Shown here in pieces: positions 24,348-33,361 of a stretch of DNA of 43,062 bases. Made by a program: the position numbers and the translations under genes. Position 1 is the stretch's first letter, and each line of letters begins with the position of its first letter. Under the pieces are notes generated by a model. It was given only the letters and a program-made list of their open reading frames with translations, ran no database searches and was not told the DNA's origin. The stretch comes from Comamonadaceae bacterium (GTDB taxonomy: Bacteria > Pseudomonadota > Gammaproteobacteria > Burkholderiales > Burkholderiaceae), in contig CANCCJ010000017.1 of assembly GCA_947374535.1 (NCBI GenBank), positions 1 to 43,062 of the forward strand. The letters are read 5' to 3'.

Positions 24348-24365
24348 GTGACAGTTATATGACGG
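24348..24365 (-). promoter_or_regulatory. PHO-box-like PhoB binding site
   Basis: On the minus strand, CCGTCAT-ATAA-CTGTCAC matches the known PHO box architecture of two CTGTCAT-type half-sites separated by a 4-base AT spacer; only one base of the first half-site differs from the consensus. A weaker third half (GTCATTC) follows. It lies 26 bases ahead of the DUF47-pit operon. A possible -10 (TACACT, complement of 24369-24374) lies upstream of the site, which would suit repression by PhoB, as reported for pit operons elsewhere; activation cannot be excluded. Confidence 0.65.
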
Positions 24366-24403
24366 CGAAAGTGTAATCGCAGGCCGCACAAGAAAGCGCC
24401 CAA

Positions 24404-24877
24404 TTAAGGGGGCAATCGTTCAAGGGCTTGGCCTTTGACCGCGTGGCGTTGCGCCTCGCTCACACGCTCTGGCCAAACCTCAGCCAAAGGCAACAGCACA
24501 AAGGCGCGTTCAAACCAACGGGGGTGCGGCACGGTCAATTCAGGCGTGTCGAGAGTGGCATCGCCATAAAAAATCACATCCAGATCAAGGGTGCGCGGTG
24601 CATTTTTGTAGGGGCGCTCGCGGCCACTTTGCAGCTCTATGGCTTGCAATGCATGCAAGAGCGCCAGTGGACTCAGCAGGGTTTGAACCAAGGCGACGGC
24701 GTTGATGAAGTCTGGGCCTTGTGCCTCATACGGCGCACTGCGGTACAACGCAGACACCTTCACCAACTGCGTATCGGGCAACGCCGCCAATTTCTGTAGG
24801 GCTTGCCGAATCGTGGTTGCGGCATCGCCCAAATTGGCGCCTAGGGCCACACACGCCATGACGGGTGCTGCTGACAT
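24404..24877 (-). CDS. folK: HPPK: 2-amino-4-hydroxy-6-hydroxymethyldihydropteridine pyrophosphokinase
   Basis: Transfers pyrophosphate from ATP to the pterin in folate synthesis. The 157-aa protein shows CVALGANLGD, SALYRSAPYEAQGPDFINAVA and the signature RPYKNAPRTLDLDVIFYGD, where the two aspartates bind magnesium, then HPRWFERAFVLLPLAEV. It starts 14 bases after pcnB, the usual arrangement in proteobacteria, so it is probably the last gene of the hda-to-folK message. Confidence 0.95.
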   Translation of the reverse strand: MSAAPVMACVALGANLGDAATTIRQALQKLAALPDTQLVKVSALYRSAPYEAQGPDFINAVALVQTLLSPLALLHALQAIELQSGRERPYKNAPRTLDLDVIFYGDATLDTPELTVPHPRWFERAFVLLPLAEVWPERVSEAQRHAVKGQALERLPP

Positions 24878-24891
24878 GGCGAAGGCTCCGT

Positions 24892-26454
24892 TTATTCCGC
24901 GGCGGGTGTGCCGCCTGCATCACCCGTGGGTTTGCGACGGCGACGGCGGCGCTTCTTAGCGGGGGATGCTGCGCCCTCTTCGCCTTCAGGCGCCATCTCG
25001 CGAAAACGGGGATCGGCATCTTTTTCGTGCGGGGCTGCCGCAGGTTTTTCTGCGCGACGCACCGAATGCACGCGCGGTGCACGTTGTGCCTTTTGCTGTT
25101 CTTGGCGTACTTGCTGAAGCAAGTCTTCACGCTCGCTATCGCTGGCGGTGCTGAACTCTTGCCACCAGTCCGACAAAACTTCATCCACTTCGCCCACATC
25201 CGCGCGCAAACGCATGAAGTCAAAGCCAGCACGGAAACGCGCTTGGTCCACCAAGGTCCAAGGGCCGCTGCCTGTGCGCTTTTCAAAGCGCGGTTGCATC
25301 AACCAAATTTCGCGCATGTCAGCGCCAAGTTTGCCGCGGCCTGACACATCGCCAATGCGTGAATCGAACACTTCATCAATCGCGTCTTGCAAGGCTGGAA
25401 ACGACGGTTGTTTGGCGCGGCGTTGCGCCCACGTCTCACGAACATCTGACCACAGCACGCAAGCCAGCAAGAAGCTAGGCGCCACAGGCTTGCCCTCGCC
25501 TACGCGACGATCGGTGTCGTTGAGTGCGGTCTTCACAAACTCTTCATCCGCCCGCTCGACCACGATGTCGAGCAGTGGGTAAATGCCTTTGGCCAACCCT
25601 TGCTGCTTGAGCTGCGCCACGCTGGCCAGCGCATGGCCGGTCTGCAAAAGTTTGAGCATTTCGTCGAACAGGCGGCTCTGCGGCACATCGGCGAGCAGCT
25701 TGGCGGCGCGCTTCAAGGGCGCTGCGGTTTTGGCTTCCATCTTAAAACCCAAGGCTGACAACTTGGCAGCAAAACGCACGGCGCGAATCACGCGCACAGG
25801 GTCTTCGCGGTAGCGCAAGGCAGGGTCACCAATCATGCGAAGCACTTTTTTCTTCGCATCAGCAATGCCGCCGTGGTAGTCGATCACGTTGCCCGTTTCT
25901 GGGTCGTAATACATGGCGTTGATGGTGAAGTCACGGCGTGCTGCATCTTGATCTTGCGGACCCCACACGTTGTCGCGCAATACGCGACCGCTGGCGTCTA
26001 CCGCGTGTTTCATGCCCGCCAACTCTTGCTTGCTGCTGCGCTCGTTGCCTTTGACTTGCTCGGCTTCGGTGTTGTCTAAGTGCGCACGGAAGGTCGACAC
26101 CTCAATCACTTCATGTTCACGACCACGGCCGTACACCACGTGCACGATGCGGAAACGTCGGCCAATGATGAAGGCACGACGGAAAGCGGCTTTCACTTGC
26201 TCAGGCGTGGCATTGGTCGCCACGTCAAAGTCTTTGGGCTTCAAGCCCAGCAACAAATCGCGTACCGCTCCGCCCACGATGTAGGCTTCAAAGCCACGGT
26301 CTTGCAAGGTGCGCACCACATTGAGCGCACGCTCGTCGACCCAGTCGATGTTGATGCCATGCACCTTGGCAGGCACCACTTGGCGTTTGCCCAAACTGGG
26401 CATGGTGCTGGCGGGGGCTTTGCCCATCAGCTTGTTGATGAATTGTTTGATCAT
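24892..26454 (-). CDS. pcnB: poly(A) polymerase I
   Basis: Adds 3' poly(A) tails that direct RNA to decay. The 520-aa class II nucleotidyltransferase has GGAVRD (61-66), KDFDVATNATP with the catalytic Asp75 and Asp77, RRDFTINAMYYDPETG and the helical RNA-binding region (RYREDPVRVIRAVRFAAKL). The last 50 residues are disordered and end in a strongly basic patch (KKRRRRRRKP). The length and tail fit PcnB rather than the CCA-adding enzyme. Its ATG overlaps the stop of the HAD phosphatase gene (ATGA). Confidence 0.93.
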   Translation of the reverse strand: MIKQFINKLMGKAPASTMPSLGKRQVVPAKVHGINIDWVDERALNVVRTLQDRGFEAYIVGGAVRDLLLGLKPKDFDVATNATPEQVKAAFRRAFIIGRRFRIVHVVYGRGREHEVIEVSTFRAHLDNTEAEQVKGNERSSKQELAGMKHAVDASGRVLRDNVWGPQDQDAARRDFTINAMYYDPETGNVIDYHGGIADAKKKVLRMIGDPALRYREDPVRVIRAVRFAAKLSALGFKMEAKTAAPLKRAAKLLADVPQSRLFDEMLKLLQTGHALASVAQLKQQGLAKGIYPLLDIVVERADEEFVKTALNDTDRRVGEGKPVAPSFLLACVLWSDVRETWAQRRAKQPSFPALQDAIDEVFDSRIGDVSGRGKLGADMREIWLMQPRFEKRTGSGPWTLVDQARFRAGFDFMRLRADVGEVDEVLSDWWQEFSTASDSEREDLLQQVRQEQQKAQRAPRVHSVRRAEKPAAAPHEKDADPRFREMAPEGEEGAASPAKKRRRRRRKPTGDAGGTPAAE

Positions 26455-27122
26455 TGTTTTGGGAAAAGTTCCAAAATCGGCCAGCCCTTTTCTAGGGCCA
26501 CGGCGCGTAGTGTGTCGTCGGGATTGGTTGCCACGGGGTGGTTGACGCGTTCCAACAGGGGCAAATCATTGCGGGAATCGCTGTAGAACGTGGCGTCTAC
26601 ATCTGCCCAGTCCAAGCCTTCGCGTTGTAGCCATTGTTGCAGACGTTGCACTTTGCCATCGCGCAAAGACGGAACACCCCTGATTTCATTGGTAAACCAA
26701 CCCTTGGCATCGCGCACCAACTCCACGGCAATCAAATCATCCACGCCGAAAGCTTGGGCAATGGGACGCGTGACAAATTCGTTGGTGGCGGTGACGATGA
26801 CGATGCGCTCGCCCGCATCTCGGTGCTTTTGCACGAGCGCTCGCGCCTCCACACGAATGGCGGGCTGAATCACTTCTTGCATGAACTGGGCATGGGCCTG
26901 CGCCGCCAATTCGGGACCGCGTTGACAAAACGCCTCCGCAGCAAAACGCACGTAGTCGTGAATATCCAAAGTGCCCGCTTGGTAGTGGGCATAGAACTCA
27001 TCATTTTTCTGCGTGAACGTATCGCGCTCGTGCCACCCCAAACGCACAGTGAATTCACCCCACGATTGGTCAGAGTCGATGGGCAGCAAGGTGTGGTCTA
27101 AGTCAAATAAGGCGAGTTTCAT
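26451..27122 (-). CDS. HAD-superfamily (subfamily IB, SerB-like) phosphatase
   Basis: A 223-aa phosphatase with DLDHTLLPID (nucleophile Asp7 and acid Asp9), the motif II region IVIVTATNEF, Lys in RDGKVQRL and the metal-binding YSDSRNDLPLLE. It belongs to the group annotated as HAD-IB hydrolase or phosphoserine-phosphatase-like in Burkholderiales, and the substrate is not certain. The ATG at 27122 overlaps the hda stop (TGATG), and its own stop overlaps the pcnB start, so all three genes are translationally linked. A GTG one codon upstream is possible. Confidence 0.88.
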   Translation of the reverse strand: MKLALFDLDHTLLPIDSDQSWGEFTVRLGWHERDTFTQKNDEFYAHYQAGTLDIHDYVRFAAEAFCQRGPELAAQAHAQFMQEVIQPAIRVEARALVQKHRDAGERIVIVTATNEFVTRPIAQAFGVDDLIAVELVRDAKGWFTNEIRGVPSLRDGKVQRLQQWLQREGLDWADVDATFYSDSRNDLPLLERVNHPVATNPDDTLRAVALEKGWPILELFPKQ

Positions 27123-27808
27123 CACATGGCTTCCAGCATGGCTTTGATCAACGGAATGGTGATGGCGCGTTGCGTTTGCAAGGCGTAGCCATCGAGTTGA
27201 TCGAGGAGTTGAATCAGGCTGCTCAGGTCGCGACTGAAGCGGTTGAGCATGAAGTCCATCACCTCATCGCTCAAAAACACACCTCGGTCATCCGCTTGTT
27301 GGCGCAGCACAGCGCGGCGCTCCGGCTCACTAAGCACCTGCAATTGAAAAATATGGCCCCAGCCCAAACGGGTGCGCAAGTCTTCGCGCAAGGCCAAGTC
27401 GCTGGGCGGCACGCTGCCTGCAGCCAGCACCCAACGCGGCTGGCCATCACTGGGCGTGGTGGCATTGACAAACCAGTTGAAGGCGGCGTGCTGCTGCACA
27501 GCGGTGTAGAGATGCACATCGTCCAAGATGACCACGCGCCACGACTCATCAAACGCTGTGGGCTCGGCCACGGTGGCATCCATCCAACCCACGACACAGC
27601 CTTGGTCTCGCAAAGCGGCTTGCACCGCGCGCAACAGATGGGTTTTACCGCTGCCGCTCTCGCCCCACACATAAGTTGGCACAGGCGAGCGTTTGTCGTT
27701 GCCCACCCAAAGCTGCATGTGCTGCAAGGCGGCTTGGTTGGGCCCTGCGAAAAAGTTTGTCAAGCTCGGGCCGGGGGCCAAACCGATATCGAGTGCGATT
27801 TGCTTCAT
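27122..27808 (-). CDS. hda: DnaA regulatory inactivator Hda
   Basis: With the beta clamp it stimulates ATP hydrolysis by DnaA after initiation, preventing re-replication. The 228-aa AAA+ protein starts MKQIALDIGL, where QIALDI matches the clamp-binding QLxLxL-type motif. GESGSGKTH (49-57) is Walker A, and ILDDVHLY the Walker B region. It lacks the DNA-binding domain IV of DnaA. The arginine-rich sensor region LREDLRTRLGWG is typical. It lies 6 bases after the AI-2E permease gene. Confidence 0.93.
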   Translation of the reverse strand: MKQIALDIGLAPGPSLTNFFAGPNQAALQHMQLWVGNDKRSPVPTYVWGESGSGKTHLLRAVQAALRDQGCVVGWMDATVAEPTAFDESWRVVILDDVHLYTAVQQHAAFNWFVNATTPSDGQPRWVLAAGSVPPSDLALREDLRTRLGWGHIFQLQVLSEPERRAVLRQQADDRGVFLSDEVMDFMLNRFSRDLSSLIQLLDQLDGYALQTQRAITIPLIKAMLEAM

Positions 27809-27814
27809 CTGGAC

Positions 27815-28888
27815 TCAAGCACCACGGTACAAAGCGCTGGCTTGGTATTGCGCACGCAAGCGGCGAATGGCCACCAGCAACACCGCGCTGACAGGCAAAG
27901 CTACCAATACGCCGACAAAACCAAACAACTGACCAAAGGCCATCAAAGCAAAAATCACATGCAGCGGGTGCAAGCCAATGCGCTCGCCCACCAAGCGGGG
28001 CGTCAGCACAAAACCTTCGATCAACTGGCCCACGCCGTACACCACGGCCACCATCAACAGCGCTTGCGCAGGCGCAAACTGCAACACCCCCGCCAACACA
28101 GCCAAGACCAAGCCAAGGCCAAAGCCCACATACGGCACAAACACGGCCAAGCCCGTAAACACGCCAATCGGCAACGCCAAATCCAAGCCAAACGCCCACA
28201 GCGCCACGCTGTAATAAACAGCCAGTAAAGCCATGACCGACAGCTGACCACGCAGGTATTGGCCCAGCACTTCATCGCACTCAGCCACAAAGCTGTCATA
28301 TGCAACGCGTGCGGGCATAGGCACCAAGTCCTCCACATGACGCACAAAGCGCTGCCAGTCGACCAGCAAATAGAAAAGCACCACAGGAATCAACACCAAA
28401 TTGCCAATCACGGCCAAAGCCACGCTGCCGCCGATGCGCAGCGACGTCAACGCTTGCTTAAAACCCTCTTCAAACGACGTATTGAAAGTTTGCATCACAA
28501 AGGCTTTGATGCTGGCGCTGTCGAGCATCACAGGGATGCCTTTGGCTTGCAGCCACGGCGCGATCTCAGTTTGTAGGCGCTCCACAAGAACTGGCAGCTG
28601 GTCACGCATGCGTGGCAGCTCGTGGGCCAAGATGGGGATCAACAAAGTAAACAAAACCGTCAACAGCAACAAAAAAACCACCTCGACCAGCACCACAGCC
28701 ACCCAACGGGGCAACCGCCCGCCACACGCCCCCTGCAAACCGCGCACCAAAGGACTGAGCGCGTAGGCCAAAACGGCAGCCACCACAAACGGCATCAGCA
28801 CAGGACCCAAGAGCCACAAAACAAGCGCGGCCATGGCCGTGAGGCCGGTCCAAGCGAGGGCGTGTTGTTGTGCGGGAGTAAATTGCAT
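27815..28888 (-). CDS. AI-2E family transporter (permease)
   Basis: A 357-aa membrane protein of the AI-2E/UPF0118 exporter family. Hydrophobic segments group as in the family: an N-terminal pair (about 14-45), one near 65-90, then a soluble part (RDQLPVLVERLQTEIAPWL), and a cluster from about 150 to 340 with FTGLAVFVPYVGFGLG and the conserved GxRIGLHPLHVIFALMAFG. Members have been proposed to export AI-2 or to work as Na+/H+ antiporters; the substrate here is unknown. It heads the hda-HAD-pcnB-folK message and is divergent from purM, as in many betaproteobacteria. Confidence 0.88.
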   Translation of the reverse strand: MQFTPAQQHALAWTGLTAMAALVLWLLGPVLMPFVVAAVLAYALSPLVRGLQGACGGRLPRWVAVVLVEVVFLLLLTVLFTLLIPILAHELPRMRDQLPVLVERLQTEIAPWLQAKGIPVMLDSASIKAFVMQTFNTSFEEGFKQALTSLRIGGSVALAVIGNLVLIPVVLFYLLVDWQRFVRHVEDLVPMPARVAYDSFVAECDEVLGQYLRGQLSVMALLAVYYSVALWAFGLDLALPIGVFTGLAVFVPYVGFGLGLVLAVLAGVLQFAPAQALLMVAVVYGVGQLIEGFVLTPRLVGERIGLHPLHVIFALMAFGQLFGFVGVLVALPVSAVLLVAIRRLRAQYQASALYRGA

Positions 28889-28972
28889 ACAGCGTGTGAA
28901 GGTTGGGCCTTAAAATTCCTGGTTGATTCTATCGGCGCGCATCTTCTTGCAAGCCACAGCCCCTCCTAGACT

Positions 28973-30001
28973 ATGAACAAACCCCTCTCCTACAAAGACG
29001 CCGGTGTCGATATTGACGCAGGCGATGCCTTGGTCGAACGCATCAAACCCTTGGCCAAGAAAACCATGCGCGAGGGCGTGTTGGCCGGCATCGGTGGTTT
29101 TGGCGCGCTGTTTGAAGTGCCCAAGCGCTACAAAGAACCCGTGCTGGTCAGCGGCACAGACGGCGTGGGCACCAAGCTCAAGCTGGCGTTTGAATGGCAA
29201 ATGCACGACACCGTAGGCATCGATTTGGTGGCCATGAGTGTGAACGACGTGCTGGTGCAAGGCGCCGAACCCCTCTTTTTCCTCGACTACTTTGCGTGCG
29301 GCAAATTGCACATCGACACCGCTGCGGCGGTGGTGGGCGGCATTGCCAAAGGCTGCGAGCTGTCAGGCTGCGCCTTGATCGGCGGCGAAACCGCTGAAAT
29401 GCCCGGTATGTACCCTGACGGCGAATACGACCTCGCTGGCTTTGCCGTCGGTGCGGTTGAAAAATCCAAAATCTTGACGGGACAAAACGTCAAGCCGGGC
29501 GATGTGGTGTTGGGCTTGGCCTCAGCTGGCGTGCACTCCAATGGCTTCTCGTTGGTGCGCAAGGTCATCGACCGTGCAGGCTCACAAGCCCCCGCCACCT
29601 TGGACGGCCAACCTTTCAAAGAAGCCATCATGGCCCCGACCCGCTTGTACGTGAAGAGCGTGTTGGCTGCCTTGGCCCAAACGCCCATCAAGGCACTCGC
29701 CCACATCACCGGTGGCGGTTTGCTGGAAAACATCCCACGCGTGTTGCCAGAAGGCACGGCCGCTCACCTGAAAAAGGGCAGTTGGCCGCAAACCGAGCTG
29801 TTCGCTTGGTTGCAAAACACGGCTGGCATTGACGACATCGAGATGAACCGTACGTTCAACAACGGCATCGGCATGGTGGTCGTGATTGACGCTGCCCACG
29901 CAGCCGCTTGTGCCGATGTGCTGCGCGCTCATGGCGAGCAAGTGCACATGATTGGCGTGATTGCCGAGCGCGGCGAAGGCGCTGCGGTGGTGGTGGCTTA
30001 A
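28973..30001 (+). CDS. purM: phosphoribosylformylglycinamidine cyclo-ligase (AIR synthase)
   Basis: Fifth step of purine synthesis: closes FGAM to AIR with ATP. The 342-aa protein begins [20 protein letters not shown] and has [48 protein letters not shown] and [17 protein letters not shown], all PurM signatures. The length is normal. It is transcribed alone and closes with a strong terminator. Confidence 0.97.
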   Translation: MNKPLSYKDAGVDIDAGDALVERIKPLAKKTMREGVLAGIGGFGALFEVPKRYKEPVLVSGTDGVGTKLKLAFEWQMHDTVGIDLVAMSVNDVLVQGAEPLFFLDYFACGKLHIDTAAAVVGGIAKGCELSGCALIGGETAEMPGMYPDGEYDLAGFAVGAVEKSKILTGQNVKPGDVVLGLASAGVHSNGFSLVRKVIDRAGSQAPATLDGQPFKEAIMAPTRLYVKSVLAALAQTPIKALAHITGGGLLENIPRVLPEGTAAHLKKGSWPQTELFAWLQNTAGIDDIEMNRTFNNGIGMVVVIDAAHAAACADVLRAHGEQVHMIGVIAERGEGAAVVVA

Positions 30002-30024
30002 CGGTTAAAACCCAGCGCACAGTC

Positions 30025-30049
30025 AAAAAGCACCTTCGGGTGCTTTTTT
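30025..30049. terminator. bidirectional rho-independent terminator after purM
   Basis: AAAAAGCACC and GGTGCTTTTT flank a stable TTCG tetraloop. The T run overlaps the stop codon of the convergent SirB1-family gene, so the same hairpin ends both transcripts. Confidence 0.92.
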
Positions 30050-30773
30050 ATTCTTCGTCTGTCACTTGCGGCAACAGCACCACCAGCCGCTGCTTGACCA
30101 GCATCAAACGCTCAGGGTCTTGGTGCGAGGTGTAAACCTCTTCTAAATTGCGCAACATGCGCGCAACAATTTCACGAGGCGTGGCGGCACGCAAATAGTG
30201 TTTGAGCAATTCGTCCGACACATGACCGTCGCGCATCAAACCAGACTCGGCATGCAGCGGCGCCAAGCGCTCCATCAAATCTTCTTTGCTCAATGATTCG
30301 CCCGTGAACGGGTCAATCACCACCTGCCCTTCGTTAGGGAAAGGCAAGCGCACCTTGACCAAAAAGTGGCCGGGAAAACTAACGCCCTGAGCTTTTAGCC
30401 CTACGCCCAACGCCAGCTCTAACCACAAAACCGCCAAACTGATGGAGATGCCGCGACGCGTGCGCAACATCACATGCAAATAACTGTTGTCGGGGTCGTA
30501 GTAGTTGTTGAGGTTGCCGCTGAAGCCGAGCTCGTCAAAGAAAAACTTATTTAACAAGCGAAGCTTTTGCAAGGCGCCAGCATCGGCGGGTAGGCGTTGC
30601 TTCAAGCGACCACCGAGTTGGTCCACTTGGTCTAGCACCTGTTGAATATCGAACTCAGGGTATTCGTCGTGGCCTAAGCTGGCTGCTGCTTCGAGCAAAG
30701 GGAAGTGTTCATCGCTTTGCACCAACGACGCGAAATACGCCAAGGCGGTGGGCACTTCGATTTTGAAATCCAT
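30048..30773 (-). CDS. SirB1-family (transglutaminase-like/TPR) protein
   Basis: A 241-aa protein of the SirB1 family. Blocks such as LLNKFFFDELGFSGNLNNYYDPDNSYLHVML and RRGISISLAVLWLELALGVGL (a catalytically degenerate transglutaminase-like fold) are diagnostic, as is SFPGHFLVKV. The C-terminus (LLKHYLRAATPREIVARMLRNLEEVY) is TPR-like. The family has no settled function. It lies 16 bases after murJ on the same strand. Confidence 0.88.
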   Translation of the reverse strand: MDFKIEVPTALAYFASLVQSDEHFPLLEAAASLGHDEYPEFDIQQVLDQVDQLGGRLKQRLPADAGALQKLRLLNKFFFDELGFSGNLNNYYDPDNSYLHVMLRTRRGISISLAVLWLELALGVGLKAQGVSFPGHFLVKVRLPFPNEGQVVIDPFTGESLSKEDLMERLAPLHAESGLMRDGHVSDELLKHYLRAATPREIVARMLRNLEEVYTSHQDPERLMLVKQRLVVLLPQVTDEE

Positions 30774-30789
30774 GGCACAGCCTCCTTGT

Positions 30790-32355
30790 TTATCGACGCA
30801 ACAATGCGCGCAGTTTCAGACCCGTCACGGTCAGCGTGACGAAGTACAACGCAGCACTGACCACCAGCACACCGGTCATCAAGCCGACGCGCAGCAGGGG
30901 CGCAGTGTGCAAGGCCGTCCAGTCCCAATACTGGGCCGCCCAAAACAGCCATGCGCCCAACACGGCACAAGCCACCAGCACTTGCAACACAAAACGCATC
31001 CAACCCGCGCTCATCACATACGTGCCTTTTTTGCGCAAGCCCCACAGCAACCAAGCCGCGTTGACCAATGCGCCCAAACCAATCGACAAAGCCAAACCGG
31101 CATGGGCCAAATAAGGCACCAAGGCCACGTTGAACAACTGCGTGATCACTAGCACAGCCACCGCAATGCGCACCGGTGTGCGAATGTCTTGGTTGGCGTA
31201 GTAGCCGGGCGCCAGTACCTTGATGGCCACCAGCCCAAGCAGGCCCACGCCATAACCCATCAACGCCACCGTGGTCTGCTGCACATCGTGGGCGCTGAAG
31301 GCACCGTAGTTGTAAAGCACGGCAACCAAGGCTTTAGAAAAAATCAGCAAGGCCACGGCACATGGCAGCGCCAACACCACCACCAAGCGCAATCCCCAAT
31401 CCAACATTTCTGAATACTGGCGCGTGTCATTGGCCGCTTTGGCAGCCGAAAGCTGCGGCATCAGCACCACACCCAAAGCCACCCCCAGCATGGCGGTAGG
31501 AAACTCCATCAACCGGTCGGCATAGCTGAGCCAGCTCACGCTACCGGGGGTGAGTTGCGATGCAATTTGTGTGTTGATGAGCAAGGAAATCTGCGCCACG
31601 CTGACACCCAGCAAGGCCGGCGCCATGAGTTGCAAGATGCGCTTGGGGCCTTCGCCGGACCAAGCCTGACGCACCGCACGCAAGCTCAACCCCACGCGGG
31701 GCAGCATGCCTAAACGACGCAAGGCCAAAAGCTGAACGCTCAGTTGTGCCACGCCACCCAACATCACACCGGCAGCCAAGGCATAAATCGGTGGTACACC
31801 CAAAGCACCAAACCAAGGGCCACCCCACCAAGCCGCTGCAATCATGGACACGTTCAACAACACCGGCGTGGCCGCAGGCACCGCAAAGCGCTTCCACGTG
31901 TTGAGTACGCCAGCCGCCAAAGCCACCAGCGACATGAACGCGATGTACGGAAACATGAAACGCGTCATCGCCACGGCCACGTCAAAGCCTTCGGGCGACT
32001 GTCTCAGGCCGCTCGCCATCGCCCACACCAGAAGCGGCGCGCCCGCCACACCCAAAACACTGGTGAACAGCAAGGCCCAAATCAGCAAGGTGGCCACTTG
32101 GTTGATCAAGACATGGGTGGCTTCGTCGCCATGCTGCTGGCGGCTCGCGGCTAACACAGGCACAAAGGCTTGGCTGAAGGCACCTTCAGCAAACAGACGG
32201 CGGAACAAATTGGGGATGCGAAACGCCACATTGAACGCATCGGTCAGCGCGCTGGCTCCAAACGTGGAGGCAATTAACAGTTCGCGCATCAGGCCAGTGA
32301 TGCGGGAAACCAGGGTCAAGCCCGAGACGATGGAAGCAGATTTGAAGAGTGACAC
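30790..32355 (-). CDS. murJ: lipid II flippase MurJ
   Basis: Flips lipid II across the inner membrane for peptidoglycan synthesis. The 521-aa MOP-superfamily protein has about 14 membrane segments and the family N-terminus SLFKSASIVSGLTLVSRITGL, then RIPNLFRRLFAEGAFSQAFVPV. Homology begins at a GTG (32353-32355), taken here as the start; ATGs at 32400 and 32403 would add 15-16 residues (SAKPAIVANRYTQT) that do not resemble the family. A TACACT element ends 7 bases before the GTG, so the message may be leaderless. It is divergent from rpsT. Confidence 0.92.
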   Translation of the reverse strand: MSLFKSASIVSGLTLVSRITGLMRELLIASTFGASALTDAFNVAFRIPNLFRRLFAEGAFSQAFVPVLAASRQQHGDEATHVLINQVATLLIWALLFTSVLGVAGAPLLVWAMASGLRQSPEGFDVAVAMTRFMFPYIAFMSLVALAAGVLNTWKRFAVPAATPVLLNVSMIAAAWWGGPWFGALGVPPIYALAAGVMLGGVAQLSVQLLALRRLGMLPRVGLSLRAVRQAWSGEGPKRILQLMAPALLGVSVAQISLLINTQIASQLTPGSVSWLSYADRLMEFPTAMLGVALGVVLMPQLSAAKAANDTRQYSEMLDWGLRLVVVLALPCAVALLIFSKALVAVLYNYGAFSAHDVQQTTVALMGYGVGLLGLVAIKVLAPGYYANQDIRTPVRIAVAVLVITQLFNVALVPYLAHAGLALSIGLGALVNAAWLLWGLRKKGTYVMSAGWMRFVLQVLVACAVLGAWLFWAAQYWDWTALHTAPLLRVGLMTGVLVVSAALYFVTLTVTGLKLRALLRR

Positions 32356-32361
32356 GGTTTG

Positions 32362-32382
32362 AGTGTAGCGATTTGCTACAAT
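32362..32382. promoter_or_regulatory. divergent murJ/rpsT promoter core
   Basis: An inverted repeat, TGTAGC (32364-32369) and GCTACA (32375-32380), includes a -10-like element on each strand: TACAAT (32377-32382) for rpsT on plus and TACACT (complement of 32362-32367) for murJ on minus. The two elements overlap a shared 21-bp core, so polymerase binding may be mutually exclusive. No good -35 is seen for either. Confidence 0.5.
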
Positions 32383-32427
32383 CGCAGGCTTTGCTGACAT
32401 CATCCTCAGACACTTAAGGAAACTATC

Positions 32428-32727
32428 ATGGCTTCAGCCAAACCCAAGAAAAAGAACCCACGCCTGGCATCAGGCCGTAAACGCGTCCGTCAGGACATCA
32501 AGATCAACGCTGCCAACACCTCGTTGCGCTCGAAGTACCGCACTGCGGTGAAGAACGTCGAGAAAGCGGTCATCGCTGGCGACAAAACCAAAGCTACCGA
32601 ACTGTTTGCCAAGATGCAAGCCGTTGTGGACACGATTGCTGACAAAGGCATCTTCCACAAAAACAAAGCTGCTCGCGATAAGAGCCGCTTGTCTACCAAG
32701 GTGAAAGCCTTGGCACTCGCCGCCTAA
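32428..32727 (+). CDS. rpsT: 30S ribosomal protein S20
   Basis: A 99-aa basic helical-bundle protein that binds 16S r[43 protein letters not shown] and [24 protein letters not shown] are characteristic. It is about ten residues longer than E. coli S20. TAAGGAAA stands 7 bases before the ATG. Encoded alone, divergent from murJ, with its own terminator. Confidence 0.97.
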   Translation: MASAKPKKKNPRLASGRKRVRQDIKINAANTSLRSKYRTAVKNVEKAVIAGDKTKATELFAKMQAVVDTIADKGIFHKNKAARDKSRLSTKVKALALAA

Positions 32728-32802
32728 TTTATTAGGCAACCAGCCCGGGCTGACCCTTCAGCCCGCCGTTTGTAACGGGTGCGCTGTCAGCAAAGAAAAA
32801 GC

Positions 32803-32829
32803 AAAAACCCGCTCTTGAGCGGGTTTTTT
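32803..32829. terminator. bidirectional rho-independent terminator after rpsT
   Basis: AAAAACCCGCTC and GAGCGGGTTTTT form a 12-bp stem with a minimal TT loop (in practice a CTTG tetraloop) and six T residues on the plus side. It is 75 bases after rpsT and ends just before the convergent DUF3579 gene. Confidence 0.9.
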
Positions 32830-32832
32830 GTT

Positions 32833-33153
32833 TTAAGGGACCGGTGGGTGCTCAGGCAGCAAGCACGCTTCGACCACTTGCAAGTTATTGTCACGGGCGA
32901 AGTTCATCACGAAGTTCCAAGCCATGGGCTCTTCGTCGCGCAAGTCGGTGTGGACGATGACACATTTGTTGTTGTCCAGCGTGTTGGGCACACACCAAGG
33001 CGAATAGCTCAAATGACTGCCTGGGGTGGCGCCGCCTGGACGGAACTGACTCATCACGCCCGCCAAACGCTCGGCCCAGTCGCTGGGGCGAAACGTACGT
33101 CCTTCTTGGGTGAGACCCAGAATAAAAACTTCTTTGGCTGAGTGTGAAATCAT
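32833..33153 (-). CDS. DUF3579 domain protein
   Basis: A 106-aa soluble protein. KEVFILGLTQEGRTFRPSDWAERLAGVMSQF and VNTLDNNKCVIV-like PNTLDNNKCVIVHTDLRDEEPMAW match the DUF3579 family, largely confined to betaproteobacteria and of unknown function. The length is typical. It is divergent from argD, its usual neighbour in this group. Confidence 0.88.
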   Translation of the reverse strand: MISHSAKEVFILGLTQEGRTFRPSDWAERLAGVMSQFRPGGATPGSHLSYSPWCVPNTLDNNKCVIVHTDLRDEEPMAWNFVMNFARDNNLQVVEACLLPEHPPVP

Positions 33154-33225
33154 CGGGTAGATGCGCTGGGCTGTTGCAAGAGTGACGGGGGATCTCCCAC
33201 TGCCACTCGGGTGAAAACCATTCTA

Positions 33226-33237
33226 TCTTATATAAGA
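33226..33237. promoter_or_regulatory. palindrome in the DUF3579/argD intergenic region
   Basis: A perfect 12-bp palindrome TCTTATATAAGA lies in the 208-bp gap between the divergent genes, next to a -10-like TAGAAT on the minus strand (33220-33225) and a TTGACG on the plus strand (33239-33244). It could be an operator or just AT-rich promoter sequence. It does not match the E. coli ArgR box well. Nothing else was recognised in the gap. Confidence 0.35.
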
Positions 33238-33361
33238 CTTGACGCCTTCCGGCCACGCCTCATTCCTCGCATTTAAACCTGCGTTTTCAGCAAAAAGCGC
33301 CTCTAAAATCACGCTTCAACGGCTCAACCTTCGTTGGGTCGTTTTTATTTTTGGAGTTGAT

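Noticed and set aside
33300..33355. Attenuator in the argD leader (weak CTCAA/TTGGG hairpin followed by a T-rich stretch)
   Set aside because: The stem has only five pairs including a G-U, with no leader peptide rich in arginine; too weak to claim.
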